The position numbers and the translations under genes are program-made. DNA of 64,000 nucleotides from Mesostigma viride (lineage: Eukaryota; Streptophyta; Mesostigmatophyceae; Mesostigmatales; Mesostigmataceae), in the NCBI GenBank assembly GCA_009746045.1, contig RPFO01000078.1:1581107-1645106 (forward strand), read 5' to 3'. A model generated the notes under the pieces. It worked only from the letters and a program-made list of their open reading frames with translations, did no database searches and was not told where the DNA came from. This document shows positions 21,609 to 35,000 of this stretch, in pieces. Each line of letters begins with the position of its first letter. Position 1 is the first letter of the stretch.

Positions 21609-23690
21609 ATCCCTGACCTTGTCACGGATGAATATGTTACCAGTTCCCCATCTCCGGAGTTTCTCTTTTGGTCATCTTCTTATCTTACGGGAGGTGCGTC
21701 ATGAATCGTATAGCGAGCTACGGTTTCATGGCGAGCCTTTTCTTCACATCAGCGACGTACAGGTTACCTTAGAGGCTAGGGATGTCAAGGAATTCTTCAC
21801 ACGGATATTAGGGAGGGTGCATGACGGATTGCTGGCAAGATATTACGGGCTGGCTGGCAGCCTTGCAGCGCTATTGCCGCCGATGGCAATGATTTGCAGG
21901 CAGGGCTATGGATCACAAAGCTGTTGCTTTGCTCTAGTTGTTCATGCTGCAATTTATTGGCATTGTGCTCACGGCAAGTAATGTTGCATGACATGGTTGA
22001 CCACGAAGATTGATGGAAAACCTAGAAGCAATTGGTGGCTTTCTTGGATGCTCGATGGCTTCACATGCTTGTGAGTCCATAAAACCCACTGTATACGTGC
22101 CCACCGTCTCTAAGCTGAAAGCATCTGCCTTAAACAAGCATCTTAAGACATGCATGCACATGAGAACTGTCATGGTTTGTGGAGAGGGTGGCATATTGCG
22201 TGAGAGCGGAGAGAGGACAGTGGCCGGGCTAGGCCAGCTACCTGTGCTGCCACAGGACCGGGCGGCAAACACCGATGCACAAGCTGCCTTACACACCAGC
22301 ACCCAAGCTGCCTTCATACCCCTGAATGATGAGCAGAGGGCATCCTGGACGGCCGCATCCATGCAGTTCATGCAGTTCAGGCTGTGCGTGCTGGCCAAGG
22401 GCACGGGTAAATGAGCCAATGGCGGGCTATTATTACGCACGCTGCAACCAGCGCCAATGAAGCAACCCAAGCCTGCCCTCCTGACAGGTATGTGTGTTTT
22501 GTTTTCTCATGTCGTGTGCACAACCAGCAATCCTTTATTTCCCTATGATGCATGTTTGCGGAATTCTGGCAACCTGGCACATGGCCAAACTCCTCAATGT
22601 CAGGGCTGGGCGGGGTTGTTTGTCAAGCGGATAGACACACGCACATGCTCAACACCTCTTGCTCCAATGCCACTGCCACTCACCCAGAAACTCAGGCACA
22701 ACCACGCACGATCGCTAAGCTGCTAGCCAGAATCGCAGTCCTCACCAAAGTGAGGGATGGGGCACCAGCTAGTTTGACAGTCTGGCTGAGGACGTGCAGG
22801 AGTTGAATGACATATCTGAAGCAAGTAGTCACGGATGGCTTGGAGAAACATGGTGAAGCATGCATGGGCATGCATCTCATGTTGACAAGGGCCAGAGCAA
22901 GAGCATGAGCACGATGCATGTGCCTATGTAGAGGCCATTGGGCTTGCACTATCTGTTGAAGACAACTGCGGTATGGTGGCCAAGCGGCTCACCGGGGATG
23001 TGCAGTGGCTTCTTCATGCTAGGTATGATGGCGGCCAAGTGCAGTCCTTTGGTGGCACATTTCAAGCCGGCAACCTCGAGGTAGCAACTGAGCAGTGTAT
23101 GAGCTGTCTGGCTATGCACCACAGCGCTGGCTGAGTGAGGAGATCTAGTCCAACTTGGAAGCTGCGTTGCCAGCAACGTGGGCCCCTATAACAGAGACAG
23201 GGACATGGGGACATCCATGGTGATGCAGAGGACCATGTGTGGCAACCTTGGTCAGGCGGGCCGGTTGCCAAGGGATGTGCTGCTACCGAATCAAGGCGCA
23301 CAAAAACACATCGCAACCATGCCGACGGCCGAGATGCCTGGCATGATTAGATTATTACATTGCCAAGCTGAGTTTGCGACTACCGTGCATGCTGTGGGTT
23401 TGAACTGATCATGCTAGCCAACGTGACAGCTGGCAGTTCTTATGTCTAACAAGCCCCTTCTTGAAAATTGCCTTAGTATGGCCGTATGCACATATATACA
23501 ACCATGTCTAGCCACTGTTCATGTTCATATATCTTTGTCTATGTGTCACAAAAGTTGTGTTATATTATCTGTGCAAGGTCTGAACAGTTAGCAACACAGT
23601 TGGTGGGAGTTGGCCATACCGTTACTAAAGAACTTTGCATCCAAGGTTGAGTGATTAGCTGGAAACTGGCAGGTGTTGCATGGACCAGTG
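21609..23690. other. Mostly non-genic; weak ORF at 22010-22414
   Basis: The only frame of note is 22010-22414 (plus, 134 codons). Its SKLKASALNKHLKTC stretch faintly resembles the end of a BED-type zinc finger as found in hAT transposases. No transposase core or inverted repeats were found, so a gene is not claimed. Confidence 0.25.
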
Positions 23691-23699
23691 AACCCAATG

Positions 23700-24232
23700 A
23701 CACTTGATGGACCTGAAGTTTTGTGCAATGTCTGAAATGACATGATGATTAACATGCGCGCTTGTTTTCAGCCTCAACTGAGCACATCTTGCATGGGAAA
23801 CTGCAAGAAATGTGGCGGAAATGCAAAAAACGCACATTTTTGCTCACATTTGCTAGCGAGCTGTCAATGAATGAAGTACAACAGACCTGGATTTTTGTGC
23901 AATGTCTACAATGATGATATTTAATATGCTTGCAAGTTTCCAGCCCCAACTGAGCACATCTTGTATGAAAACTGTCATGAAATGTGTGAAAAAAACGCGA
24001 AAAACGCGCATTTTTGCTAGCATTTGGTGGCATTTTGTTACCAAATACAGTACGATGGACCTGATTTTTTGTGCCATGTCTACATTTATGATGTGTAACG
24101 TGATTGCAAATTTCCAGCCTCGACTGAACACATCTTCCATGGAAACTGCTATGAGATGTGGTGAAACGGTGCGTTTTTGCTAGCATTTGGTGGCAGCTTG
24201 TCACCAAATGAGGTCAGATGACCATGGGACCT
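23700..24232. repeat. Tandem repeat, about 170-bp unit, three diverged copies
   Basis: Each unit contains GACCTG-TTTTGTGCAATGTCT, then AGCCTCAACTGAGCACATCTT, then CATTTTTGCTAGCATTTG. Units begin near 23700, 23885 and 24055. The short reading frames on both strands here are by-products of the repeat. The length is in the range of satellite monomers, but three copies alone do not make a satellite array. Confidence 0.8.
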
Positions 24233-26987
24233 GGTGCACAGTTGGTAGACATGAGCATAAGCCTACATGCAAACAGCCAGGTCAGGAGCTCTTTATTTGC
24301 ATATCAAATTGTATTTGTTTGTATTAAAATCTGGAAAGTTGCTAAAAATAGACATGCCAAAAATAGACCAACTGATGTCGGAAAATTCTGGAAAGTCAAA
24401 TTCCTTTTACTGTTGTCATGGACATGCTGCCTACCAATATCTAGCATGTTTGGACTCAATTTGCTCCTTGTAGGGCTTATAAGGGCATTTTTTGGCACTT
24501 TCATACCGTTGTGAACTTGTACATACGTCCCGCCGAGCTGGACGGCCCCCATGACGAGTGGGCTCCTGGCAAGGAATTCTGCATGGGCTAGCTGCTGCCA
24601 TCTCCATCCTCGTACGTCCCTCTGTGCTGATGCTGTTATGCATATGGGAGTGGACAATATTTCACCGGAGGTGGTAATAAGATGCGTACCTGAGCTTTTG
24701 AGCCTTTCCTCGGCCAGGGTGTTTGTTGCAACCGGATTCTACGAGTCTGTCATGGCCTCCCCCCGCCGATGTACTGGAAGACCGCTCATCCGGGGGCATG
24801 CTCTACAAGGGCAACTTGGGCCGGTCTGCTGCTGATATACCTGCAACTACCGTAGCATATGCCTGCATGGCATTTATTAAGCTCCGTGCTGAAAGTCTTC
24901 ATGCATCTCCTGCTGAAGTTACCGCATGCGTCCCATGCAGCCTCGATTCCCCGGCACCTTAGAGGTGTCAAAGTCCCAGATCTGGATTTTAATTCGTGTT
25001 GGTTGGTCGCAATTCAGTGTTAAAATGGACTTAATTATGGTCCCCATCAGTGACTGACCGCGCACGCCGTGTGACTGTCAAGGAGATGCGGCTGCCTGGC
25101 CCCGGCCGGACTCTTGCCATTCGGCTGTCGATCTTCGTACGTGGATTACACCAAGGCATATTCGATACGGTTATATGGGACGCTATATGTGTGGTCCTCC
25201 ACCTGTTATGTATGTGTCTCACCCGGTACATCGTTGAGATCATCCGCCATTTCTATGTATTACAAATGATAATAACTTACATCAGCTCTAGTGAAAGCAC
25301 ACAATCAAACATGAACAAAGCCAACGCTAACAAGAGATTCTGTGTATGACTAGGGGTCCAACCCCAGGTCCATACAGCAGACGGTGTCAATCCGGCGACG
25401 GTTCCCCCTGCCACACCGGGTGCTCATGGCAGCCTGGCCGGGCTGTGTGCTCTCCCCAGTCCCCATACTATCTATACATCACTATGGTGGACTTATTATG
25501 CGGCTTATTAACTAATATGCGGCGTGCACAACTTAGCTCGCTTTGGCTGGGTGTTAGGGCCGGGGCGCTGCCGGCCCACCAGAGATATCGAGGTCACGGA
25601 GTACTGAGTACTGACCCCGTGCAGCTATTATGCGGCGGGGTTGACCCGGCACCTTACCGACTGAGCGATCTGATCAAGTAGTATAACGCTGATTGACATG
25701 AGTCACGCTCGTGGAAAACCCAGAGTCAGTGGAACTCTGCCGTAGACATCTTATCACTGGAAGGGCGGGCGGTAGGGCCTATGTCAGATCACTGAGCCAG
25801 AAAACGGAGGTCATGTCCATCAGCAATTCCCTGCATGCAGGGACAGCCCCACTCACCCTGCTTCAATGCTGGATGGCAGCCCCACCCCCCCGGCGACTCG
25901 CTTCCTGAGCTCCTTCGGGCAGCTGCAGCTGCCGGCTCCCCTCCACGGCCAGACGACGTACATTGGCATCAACACCCGCATCTGACTTAATTGGCCAGGC
26001 CTCTGCCGCCGCACCGTTTCTGGACATCATTGCCGCTACCTGAGTGCGCGGCGCGCACACGCATTCCGTGTTCAAGGTCATTGTCCTTAGCAATGATCCT
26101 CCTTTTTGGCTGCGAGGCGTGAACCCTGGCTGGAGGCCTGGACAAGGCGCTGAGCGTGGACCTTCTGACCGCAGCGTGAACCTTTTGACCGCACCGGCCG
26201 TCACTAGAATGCTCCCGGTCACAAGCCTCGGCGTTACCCGCTTGAGTGTCGTGATCTGGGCGGGCACCCGGGCCGAGCTCTATACCGGCCGGGCCGCTGC
26301 GAGCTCCCTCCTGTCACCCACTACCATCATCCGACACCGCTGCCTATACTCTTTGCCGGCCATCTTGCCCGCACAACAGACCTGCATGAGGTGAATACCG
26401 ATCGAATCATGTGGGCCCTGCCGGGCCAGGGCTTCAGACTGGGCACCCAGGTAGACATCAGACTCAGTCCTCGATCGATCCTATGACAGGGCCCCCTCGA
26501 TCGTCGATCCCCTCGCAACCCACTGCTGGCCCATGCACTAATTGTGCGCGCCCCGCACCGACGCAGCGCGCGACCTGGACCTATATGTGACACAACCACT
26601 TGAGGATGCGGGGCTTGAGGGACCAGTACCCTTACTCCGTGCCTGCATGATTGACAAGGAGAAATGGGCTGCGGCATTTGCGATATTAGCACCTGAGCTT
26701 GATCCTGTTAAGGGTATGATCCTGTTGTCTCCCCACGGCCCCCCGCGCGGTCCATTGCTAGCTAGGGTAGTTCTAAGTCCGCAGGTTTAGATGTTATTGC
26801 CACTAAGGATTAGCCCCTACGTTACTATACACGACTGCCTCGTCTACCCGTTACAGTAGAGGAAAGATCGGATGAGGATTATATCCCTATCTAGTACTAT
26901 ATGGTTGGGGCATGATGCCGGACAGTATATAAAAATTTGTCTGTTTGCTTAAACTTGTGTAATCATTTTTCTTAATTTAAAAATTAT
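24233..26987. other. Non-genic region
   Basis: About 2.7 kb with only short unrelated frames on both strands. No domain, RNA gene or element end was recognised. Confidence 0.35.
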
Positions 26988-28800
26988 ACATGACTCCGTT
27001 GGGAGACCATGTAGCTGGTAGCACGTATTCCATTGCTGATGGGGTGGTGAGCGAAGCCGCGAAAACTAACTAAGCTAACTAAGCTTATAATCTAAGCTAC
27101 AAAAAATCCTAGCTACTCTACTCAGCAAAGCGCCCCTTTCTCCTGCTGGGGGGGGGGGGCCTTGCCCATAGGGGCTTGCGTGTGGGCCTCAGTGACAATG
27201 GTCTGCCACCTCTTCTTGTCCTGCATAGCAGTCCAAGCAAGAGAGAGGGAGGACTTAATGCGGCCGGTGTTCAAACTGGGCTGCATGGGACCATGCACTA
27301 GGTCGGCCAGAAACTGAGGCTGTGTAGTTCATGGCAGGACGTCTCCCCGCCCTGCATGCGGGGCTTGTCCTTGGGACCAGGCCAGGTCAGGATATCATAA
27401 GTGCCGCCCTGGCTGGCCAAGCCGCTGGGGACCGGCCGGAGACCAAAGGCGGTGTCTACCTGCATGACTGGTTCGAGCAAGATTTGTCCTACAAATGCAT
27501 GCTATCCTACGCTGCCTAATAATCTCATCCGAAATACCGGGCAAACCCTTATACAGAGACTCTAGCGACCTATGCATCGTGGAAAACCCTACATTCAGGA
27601 CCTGTCGGAGCTCGCATCCTGTATATTGTGCCCTTCAGCCGGGTGACCAGCTTGTCCTACGTGAGCGTCCATGCCTCGGCGCCGTATGTGAGCACCGTGA
27701 GCTAGCTAGGACCAGGACCTTGAAGATCGAGCACGCGCTTGCGCCCAGGTCCTTCGAGTGCCAGTAGGTGTTGAGCGAATGGAGCCTAGCCCAGGCCTGG
27801 CAGGCCGATGCGGGTGTCCACATTGTCGGCGGTGTCAGGGAGCATGCTCCCCAGCAGTTTGAAGCGATCACGGAACGGTACCTCAGTCCCGTCTAACAGC
27901 CGCGCGGGAGCGGCGGGAGACTGGTAGCCCCAATCACCATCGCATCTGCTTTGGTAGAACTGCGTGGGTGCCACCGCCTTCCCCACTCACGGGACAAGGC
28001 GGCTCCCCCACCAGTCCTGCTCACCTTCCCCTCCCGTGAGGACAAGCAGCGGTTCCTCTCTCGTCGCAAGCGGTTGCACGACCTCACCTGGACGCTGGAC
28101 GACGACCTGACCCCCGCTCAGCAGCAGCAGCGACACGACCTGTGGCCGGAATACCTCCGCCACAAGCAGGACCCCCAGAAGCCCAAGGTGTACTGGAGGG
28201 GCGGGGACCTGATGATCAACCACAAGATGTGGACGCCCCCAGCGGGCTAGAATAGCTTGTAGCCCTAGCTTGACTTCATTGGTAGTCACTGCCGCCATGG
28301 CAGCAATCCTTAGAATGTTTGCCTAGCTGTGCCACCATACCTAGTCACGTGCACCGCTAACGCACGGTACACAACCAGCCATAGCCTTAGCTTAGTCCTT
28401 GTACAGCCATGCTACGTCCTGGCTTCGATCAGATTACTTGCCCACGCTCCTTGTTATGATATGCTCACATGGGTCTTATTGCACCCACAGATTGCCGGAT
28501 CGTTAGCGTGTCCGTTTAGCTAGCGCGCCCGAATGCAGCTGTGGCATGCCTTTGGCATGAAGGAGACTGGGGGTCTCTGCCCTTTCTCCTGTTGTGCACA
28601 CACAGGGATTAAAAGCACTTCGGTGCTCCGTGACTCCCCAACGGGAGCACGTGTTTTATTAATTAATTAATTAATCTGCTTTGACGCTGATCTCCAAGAC
28701 TCCAACCCCACCGCCCGCGCCTCCAAGCCCAGACAGTCCAGCCAGGTCTGAATGCATGTGCTCGGGGCGCTCAATGAGGGTGTTATCATCCGCAATGTTC
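26988..28800 (-). mobile_element. LINE (ORF2 family) copy, minus strand, interrupted
   Basis: Reading leftwards, RT-domain sequence starts near 28798 at the YADD region (DDNTLIE), is interrupted at 28673-27954 by another element, resumes (LLDGTEVPFRDRFKLLGS), and reaches the 3' hairpin (CTCCCAACGGAG on the minus strand near 27000) and an A/T tail at 26985. It is 5'-truncated inside the RT and frameshifted in several places, so a dead copy. Confidence 0.85.
27954..28673 (+). mobile_element. Nested 5'-truncated LINE insertion (ORF1 tail plus 3' UTR)
   Basis: Nearly identical to 6128-6820: the last roughly 100 codons of ORF1 (to the stop at 28250), the 3' UTR, the GTGCTCC/GGGAGCAC hairpin and a TTAATTAATTAATTAA tail. 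It is flanked by the 10-bp direct repeat ATCTGCTTTG at 27944-27953 and 28674-28683, which is single-copy in the homologous RT sequence. A textbook target-primed insertion, antisense to the host LINE. It proves that the TAAT-tailed 3' end is the functional one. Confidence 0.92.
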
Positions 28801-28814
28801 TAATGAGGTTAGCA

Positions 28815-28918
28815 TAGTACTCTGCATGTTGACACCTAGATGCGGATGACACACATGAAGTACTTACGGTAAGTACTTGCGTGTCGACAATGCGCAGAGG
28901 CATGCCACGGAGTACTAT
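28815..28918. repeat. Small imperfect palindrome
   Basis: AGTACTC at the left end mirrors GGAGTACT at the right end, and the centre is AAGTACTTACGGTAAGTACTT. Size and symmetry suggest a miniature foldback element, but no target duplication could be assigned. Confidence 0.5.
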
Positions 28919-29986
28919 GAAGCCATTAGTTAGATACAGGCACCCATTAATTTCATGCGCATGGATGGGTAATCATTCATTCATTCGCTCGCCTCCGTTG
29001 GGAGAGTCACAGGGTACCAATGTTTTAATAGGTACCTTCCTTTGCATGTCCGTAGTGACGTGGCCATGTATGCCGACGTGATGGGCCCACACCTGCCCTA
29101 ACAATAGCCGTAGCAATTTCGAGTCATGCTTTGCCCATGCAGGGAGTTACTCTCTGCTGAGAGGCCATGTGTACCCCAGCTATAGCCTAGCCACATACCT
29201 TCCACCCCATATGTCATGCAGGCCTTCTAGGCCCTCTCCTCAAGCCGCCTTGTGTGCCTGTGCTTGTTTAGGAGGCATGAACCATCATGGCGGTGCAGGT
29301 GCACCTTGTGCACCCAGAGCAGGTGATAGTTGTACATCCTACACCTGCAGGTTGTCGCCCTGATTGTATTACAAACCCATAGATGCCCCTTTCTCAGGGC
29401 TATGTGTTACATATGCTCCCCACGGAGCTATGATTTGTCCGATGCACAGCAATGAAGCTGGTGATGATCATTGAGGGTTATATGATCACTTCACGCAGTA
29501 CGTCTACATGATTAATTCATTGATTTACACGTACGCGTATAGATCAATTAACTGCGTCGCGTGAGCAGTCTACAGCAGTCCATACATGATATTAATTAAT
29601 AAATTGATCAACATCAATCAGAACTTGGGGAATGAATTTAAACTTGATGTTGATATCTGCATTGAGAAGAAGGGGTATGCCTTCAGTGACTTCAGGGTCG
29701 CGGTCTACGTGTACATCAATTCACTAATTAATGCCTTCAGTGATATTCACCTGTTTACTTGATTTACTTGATAAGGGTACGAAGCAATCAACCCTCACAA
29801 TGTTTCGCAAGTCCAATAGTAGCAGTATCAGCAGACCACCTGGCAATGTCCAGGTCTATACCCCATCCTGCTCACGTCGTGTGCTGTCTCCATGACATGC
29901 TGCACTATGCTCTGTGACTCCAACCCCTTCTAAATTCCAAATATTCCACCGGCCTGGCCCGCATTCACCATCGGGAAGTGTTGGCA
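28919..29986. other. Non-genic A/T-rich region downstream of BBS2
   Basis: Contains a minus-strand LINE-type hairpin remnant (CCTCCGTTGGGAGAG, about 28988), a plus-strand one (GCTCCCCACGGAGC, about 29416) and ATTAATT-rich short repeats. This is the 3' flank of BBS2, which ends at 29987. No other gene seen. Confidence 0.4.
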
Positions 29987-30227
29987 CTACTTGCGCGGCG
30001 GCACCTTCTCCCCGAGCTTCATGATCTTGAACAGCGACTGAATGTTGTTGGCCTTTATCGCGTTGCGGCACGCAGCCACCATGCGCGTCTTGGACGGCCC
30101 CACGCGCAGCTGCGACGCCTTCTGGATCATCTTGTTCACCTGCTTGAGCGCGGCCAGCAGCTCCTCGTGGTTGGTGGACCCCTTGGTGTGCTCCATGATG
30201 AGCTCGCGATTCAGGTCGTACAGCTCA
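29987..30227 (-). CDS. BBS2: BBS2 last exon
   Basis: 241 bases. Completes a Ser codon from the previous exon, then [38 protein letters not shown] and a basic end KVPPRK, with the TAG stop at 29987-29989. Acceptor CCCAG. Confidence 0.97.
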
Positions 30228-31910
30228 CTGGGAGGTGCAGTGACCGTGCCAAGCCCATCGTGCCAAACGAAAGCCATCGCGCCAAGCCAAAGCATGGTAG
30301 CAAGAGCAGAAAAAAAAGGATCAGCTTGTTATTTTTTTGGCAAGGTGACCCCAAACCAGGATCACCCTCGCAAAGCCTTGCAAACCCCATCATTGTCACA
30401 CCGACCCATCTGTACTGCTCTCTGCGCATCCTCAAGAAATGGCCTCAAATGGCTATTCTAAGACTATTCATGGTTAGGAAATAACCATTCTATCAAGGAG
30501 ACAACCATTCTATGGTTGGACACACAAAATTGCCCCTTTCAACATGTACGGGAGATTGAACGTCGGACATATGCGGCCAGCAGGAAAAATAGGCAGCATC
30601 AAATCTAGCAAACAGGGAGTAGACCCCAGCCTACAACTCTGACCCCAGCCTACAACTCTGCCCCGCTGATCCTCACCCAGGACCCGACAAACCCACACGT
30701 GTACACCTGCCCCGCCAATAATCTCACCAAGCATTACCCTCCCCCCTACTTATGAATCAAAACTATGATGACTGGAAGCAAGTAAAAAATCAGCTGTACA
30801 TTTGCCCTCTCCATTTCTTTCACCAAGCACTCCTCCCCTCCCCCCCACCCCTTACCTGTACATTCGCTCCCCCCCCCCCCTACCTGTACATCTGCTTCAT
30901 GAGCGGCATGTCCCCCAGCAGGCGCGCGTCCTCGGCCTTGATGACGAGGCTCTTGACCAGGTTGGACGCGTCAGCCATCTCGGACACCAGCTTGAGGCGC
31001 ACCGCGTTGTGCTCCTCCACCGCCACCAGTGTGGACTTGAACGCCTCCATCTCGTGGGGGAAGTCGACCACGCTCTCCACGTCGTCCAGCCCCATGAACG
31101 CGGCCAGCTCAGTCACGATCTCACCCGCCAGCTCCATGTTGTCGGTCACGATGCGCACCTGCACACGGAGCAGCGTAGGGTGATCCAATGGTCATCTAGG
31201 GATTAACCAAAATGAGACGACTATTGAGGGAGTAAATGGTCATAAGTATTGCCCCCCCGTTCCCTTCATGATGTCGGTGACCACACGCACCAGCAAACTT
31301 GGGGAACAGTCGGGTGAGCGAGAGGTTGACGGGCGAATGGACAAAGGGGTTGGAAGGCAAACGGAGAAGGGAGAGAGTGAGCCGCCAAGCTTCCATGCGT
31401 TGGCACAGTGGGGTGCGTGGCTGGGTGAAGAAATGAAATGAATGAATGCATGAACGAGTAAATGAGTGAATGCACGCCCCGCCGCCTGCCCGCCCACCCG
31501 CCCGCCCGCCCGCCCGCCCGCCCGCCCGCCCGGAAGCCCGGCCGCCTGCCTGAATGAACAGGCGCTCCATGCACACCCAGTTACCCACCTGTTGCATGCC
31601 CAGACTTAACTCCTAACAAGCAGTGTTCCATGCCAGCCGCGTCACCCACCTCCTGCGTGCCCGTGCTGGTGGGCGCCATGTGCAGGTTGAGCGGCCGGCC
31701 GTCACGCAGCGAGACAAAGCAGCAGTCGAGCCGGTCGGCCACCTGCGACTTGACCTCCACGTTGAATGCGTCAGAGATCCACATGGCCATGCGCGCCGCG
31801 CGCTCCTTGACGGTGAAGGAGACGGATGAGTCTGGGACCGGCAGCTCATTGGGCTGTTGTGGGGTGGTTTGAAGGTGGCGGTGGCGGTGGCCGTGGCGGT
31901 GGCGGTGGCG

Positions 31911-31941
<31 letters not shown>

Positions 31942-31999
31942 TGGCGGTGGCGGTGGCGGTGGCGGTGGCGGTGGCGGTGGCGGTGGCGGTGGCGGTGGC

Positions 32000-32031
<32 letters not shown>

Positions 32032-35000
32032 TGGTGGTGGTGGTGGTGGTGGTGGTGGTGGTGGTGGTGGTGGTGGTGGTGGTGGTGGTGGTGGTGGTGG
32101 TGGCGGCGGCGGCGGCGGTGGCGGTGGTGGGTGGTGGTGGTGGTGGTGGTGGTGGTGGTGGTGGTGGTGGTGGTGGTGGTGGTGGTGGTGGTGGTGGTGG
32201 TGGTGGTGGCGGTGGTGGTGGTGGCGGCGGCGGCGGTGGTGGTGGTTGGGTGGCAGTGCGGGGGGGAAGCGGGGTGGGCGGGGGGCGGGGATCGGAAATG
32301 CACAGGAATCAAAGAGGTATGCAGAGGAACGGATGGGGAGCCGATGATTGAAATAGCAGCAGGCCTCAGCAAGTGCTGAGGTGGCAAGTGCTGAGGTGGC
32401 AAGTGCTGAGGTGACGGGAGGTACGGTCGGTTACGGAACTGGGTGAGCCATGCAAGATGCGACGACAGAGAGGGAAACAGAACCGAAGATAAACTTAGCG
32501 ACAAGATCCCCTCTGGGGAGCTGGGACGAGCATCGTGCGGGGTTGGAACCGGGGAACTTCGCAGGAAGACTGGCCGCTTGCTTCTGTCACTGATGTCATG
32601 CAGCCACCCTGTCTCTGATGTCATGACAAGCTGAAAATGCACAGCTTTCCCCATGGTACTCTCCTCTGCACGGGCGCGAATGGGCAGCACATGCTCCTCA
32701 AATATCCAGCACCCCCTCTCACCTGCACGGGCGCGAAGAGGCAGAACTTTGGCAGCCGGTAGTCCAGCTCAAACACGTGGTACACCAGCGACGCCTGGGT
32801 GCCCACGATTACCTGGGGTTGTCGGCCACAGGAGGCATCATGGGAGGGAGGAGGATCAGACCAGAGGGAGGATGGCCAGACCAGAGGGAGGATAGTCAGA
32901 TCGTGACCACAGGATGTTTCCCACCCCCACCACAACGGGATCGGACCCCCCCATCTTCACCAGAGGAAGCCATGCACGCGGAAGGGCGGGGACGAGGGTG
33001 GCGACGAGTGTGGACACCATGGACACCATCAGGACAAGGTTGTCATCATAGGCGCCATCATCGTTGGGCAGCGGAGAGCAACAAGGTTCGACAGTGCATG
33101 AGAGCATGACAAGGCAGCAGTGCATTTCCCTAACTGTTTTTTTTTCCGTTGTTGTCGAGAACGCAACTAGAACGGGGTGGGAAACGCCCAAGGGAGCTAC
33201 GTGATGCGGAGGGCCCGATTTTCGAGGGCCCGGAGGTGACAAAGGTTGGGGTGTGGCAAAAGGGCGCAGTTATCACTCCCAGGCCGTGATGTTGACACTG
33301 TGCCAGTATGACACATGCGCCCCCCCTTGGCGTGGCTCGCGACTTGACTAAAGTAATCATCCGGTGTGGCACATGAATGTGATGTGAATCCAAAGGGCAT
33401 GAGAGCTCAGCCCGCTGGGCCATGGCATGGCGCATGCACCTCTGAAACTTGAGCCCTCAACTGATACCACCGTCACGTAGGAGCACACACCATCCGATTC
33501 GCCGTCATGCTCGCATGCATGATTGACTGCATTAATGTCCTTGTCATGACGCACCCACGTTCATGGGCGTGCCCACATCCCCCCATCGTACGATGAACAA
33601 GGACCATAAAGCACTCACCTTGATGAGCGTGACAACACCAGCAACACTATAGTATCTGGTATCGAATGAATCTGAGTAACGAAATACCACTCACCTTGAT
33701 TAGCATGTCCACGCACACGTCCAGCCTAGAACTAAATATTACATAGCAGGCATGACATTGAGCTACTTTGAGTTTTTTGAAGGCCGCCCACCTTGATGAG
33801 CATGTCCACGCAGACATCCTTGAGCGGCCGCAACCCCACGCGCACGGTCGACGCGGGCTCCTTGAGGTGCTTGACGAACGACTCGTCCTCGAATATCTGC
33901 TCCGCAAATATGACCGCGCCCTTGATCATGGTCTCGTTGTTCGTCGCCAGCACCAGCTCCACGCAGCTCTTGGCACGGTTCACCTCGAGCATCGTGGTCA
34001 CACGCGTCCGCGAGGGGATCAGCGCGGCCGCGTCGTCGCCCGGCCCCTGCTGCCCCGCAAGCTTCATGTTCTGCTCGTAGCTGCGCAGCTCGTACATGAG
34101 CTCCTGCGGGCGGCAGAATGGAAGCGGAATAGAGTCAAGGATGGCAGCAGTAAGGGAAGAGAGTGGCCAGGAGACGGCAGTAGTGGAGGGCAGGAGCTGC
34201 GCAGTTCATGCATGGGTTCTTGGCGGTGGGCGACGGGGAGCGGTGGCATGTGCACACACACATACAACCCCATCCCCATCCCCATCCCCATCCCCATCCC
34301 CATCCCCATCCCCATCCCCATCCCCATCCCCATCCCCATCCCCATCCCCATCCCCATCCCCATCCCCATCCCCATCCCCATCCCCATCCCCATCCCCATC
34401 CCCATCCCCATCCCCATCCCCATAAACATCCACAACACACTAAACCCTCAACAAACCATGCTTGCGCACCAGCTTGCGCTGGTTAAGCGCCAGCAGCACA
34501 CGGGCGCCTCTTCACTAGAACAGGGCACACAGACAACACACCCACCAGCCCGTGCTGGTTGGCATCAGCAAAACACACAGGAATACGCAAGTGTGCATAC
34601 ATGAAAGTGTGCCTACATGAAAGTGTGCCTGCATGCAAGTGTGCCTACACGAAAGCGTGCCTGCATGCAAGTGTGCCTACATGAAAGCGTGCCTGCATGC
34701 AAGTGTGCCTACATGCAAGTGTGCCTGCATGCAAGTGTGCCTGCATGAAAGCGTGCCTGCATGCAAGTGTGCCTACATGAAAGCGTCCCTGCATGAAAGT
34801 GTGCCTGCATGCGAGTGTGCCTGCATGAAAGCGTGCCTGCATGCAAGTGTGCCTGCATGAAAGCGTGCCTGCATGCAAGTGTGCCTGCATGAAAGCGTGC
34901 CTGCATGCAAGTGTGCCTACATTGAAGTGTGCCTATACCTGCTTGCGCTGGTTGAGCGCCTGCAGAGCGCTGTCGTCGACCTCCGTCACCACGCTGGCCG

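Noticed and set aside
22010-22414. hAT transposase fragment
   Set aside because: Only a few residues resemble a BED finger; no C-terminal dimerisation motif, no terminal repeats, no 8-bp duplication.
31826-32351. Long glycine, valine/alanine or histidine reading frames on both strands
   Set aside because: They are translations of the GGTGGC/GGT microsatellite inside a BBS2 intron. Only the non-repetitive 68 codons at 31650-31853 are real coding sequence.
34064-34486. Poly-IP, poly-PS, poly-HP, poly-MG and poly-GW frames
   Set aside because: All come from the CCCCAT array. Five frames being open at once shows there is no coding constraint.
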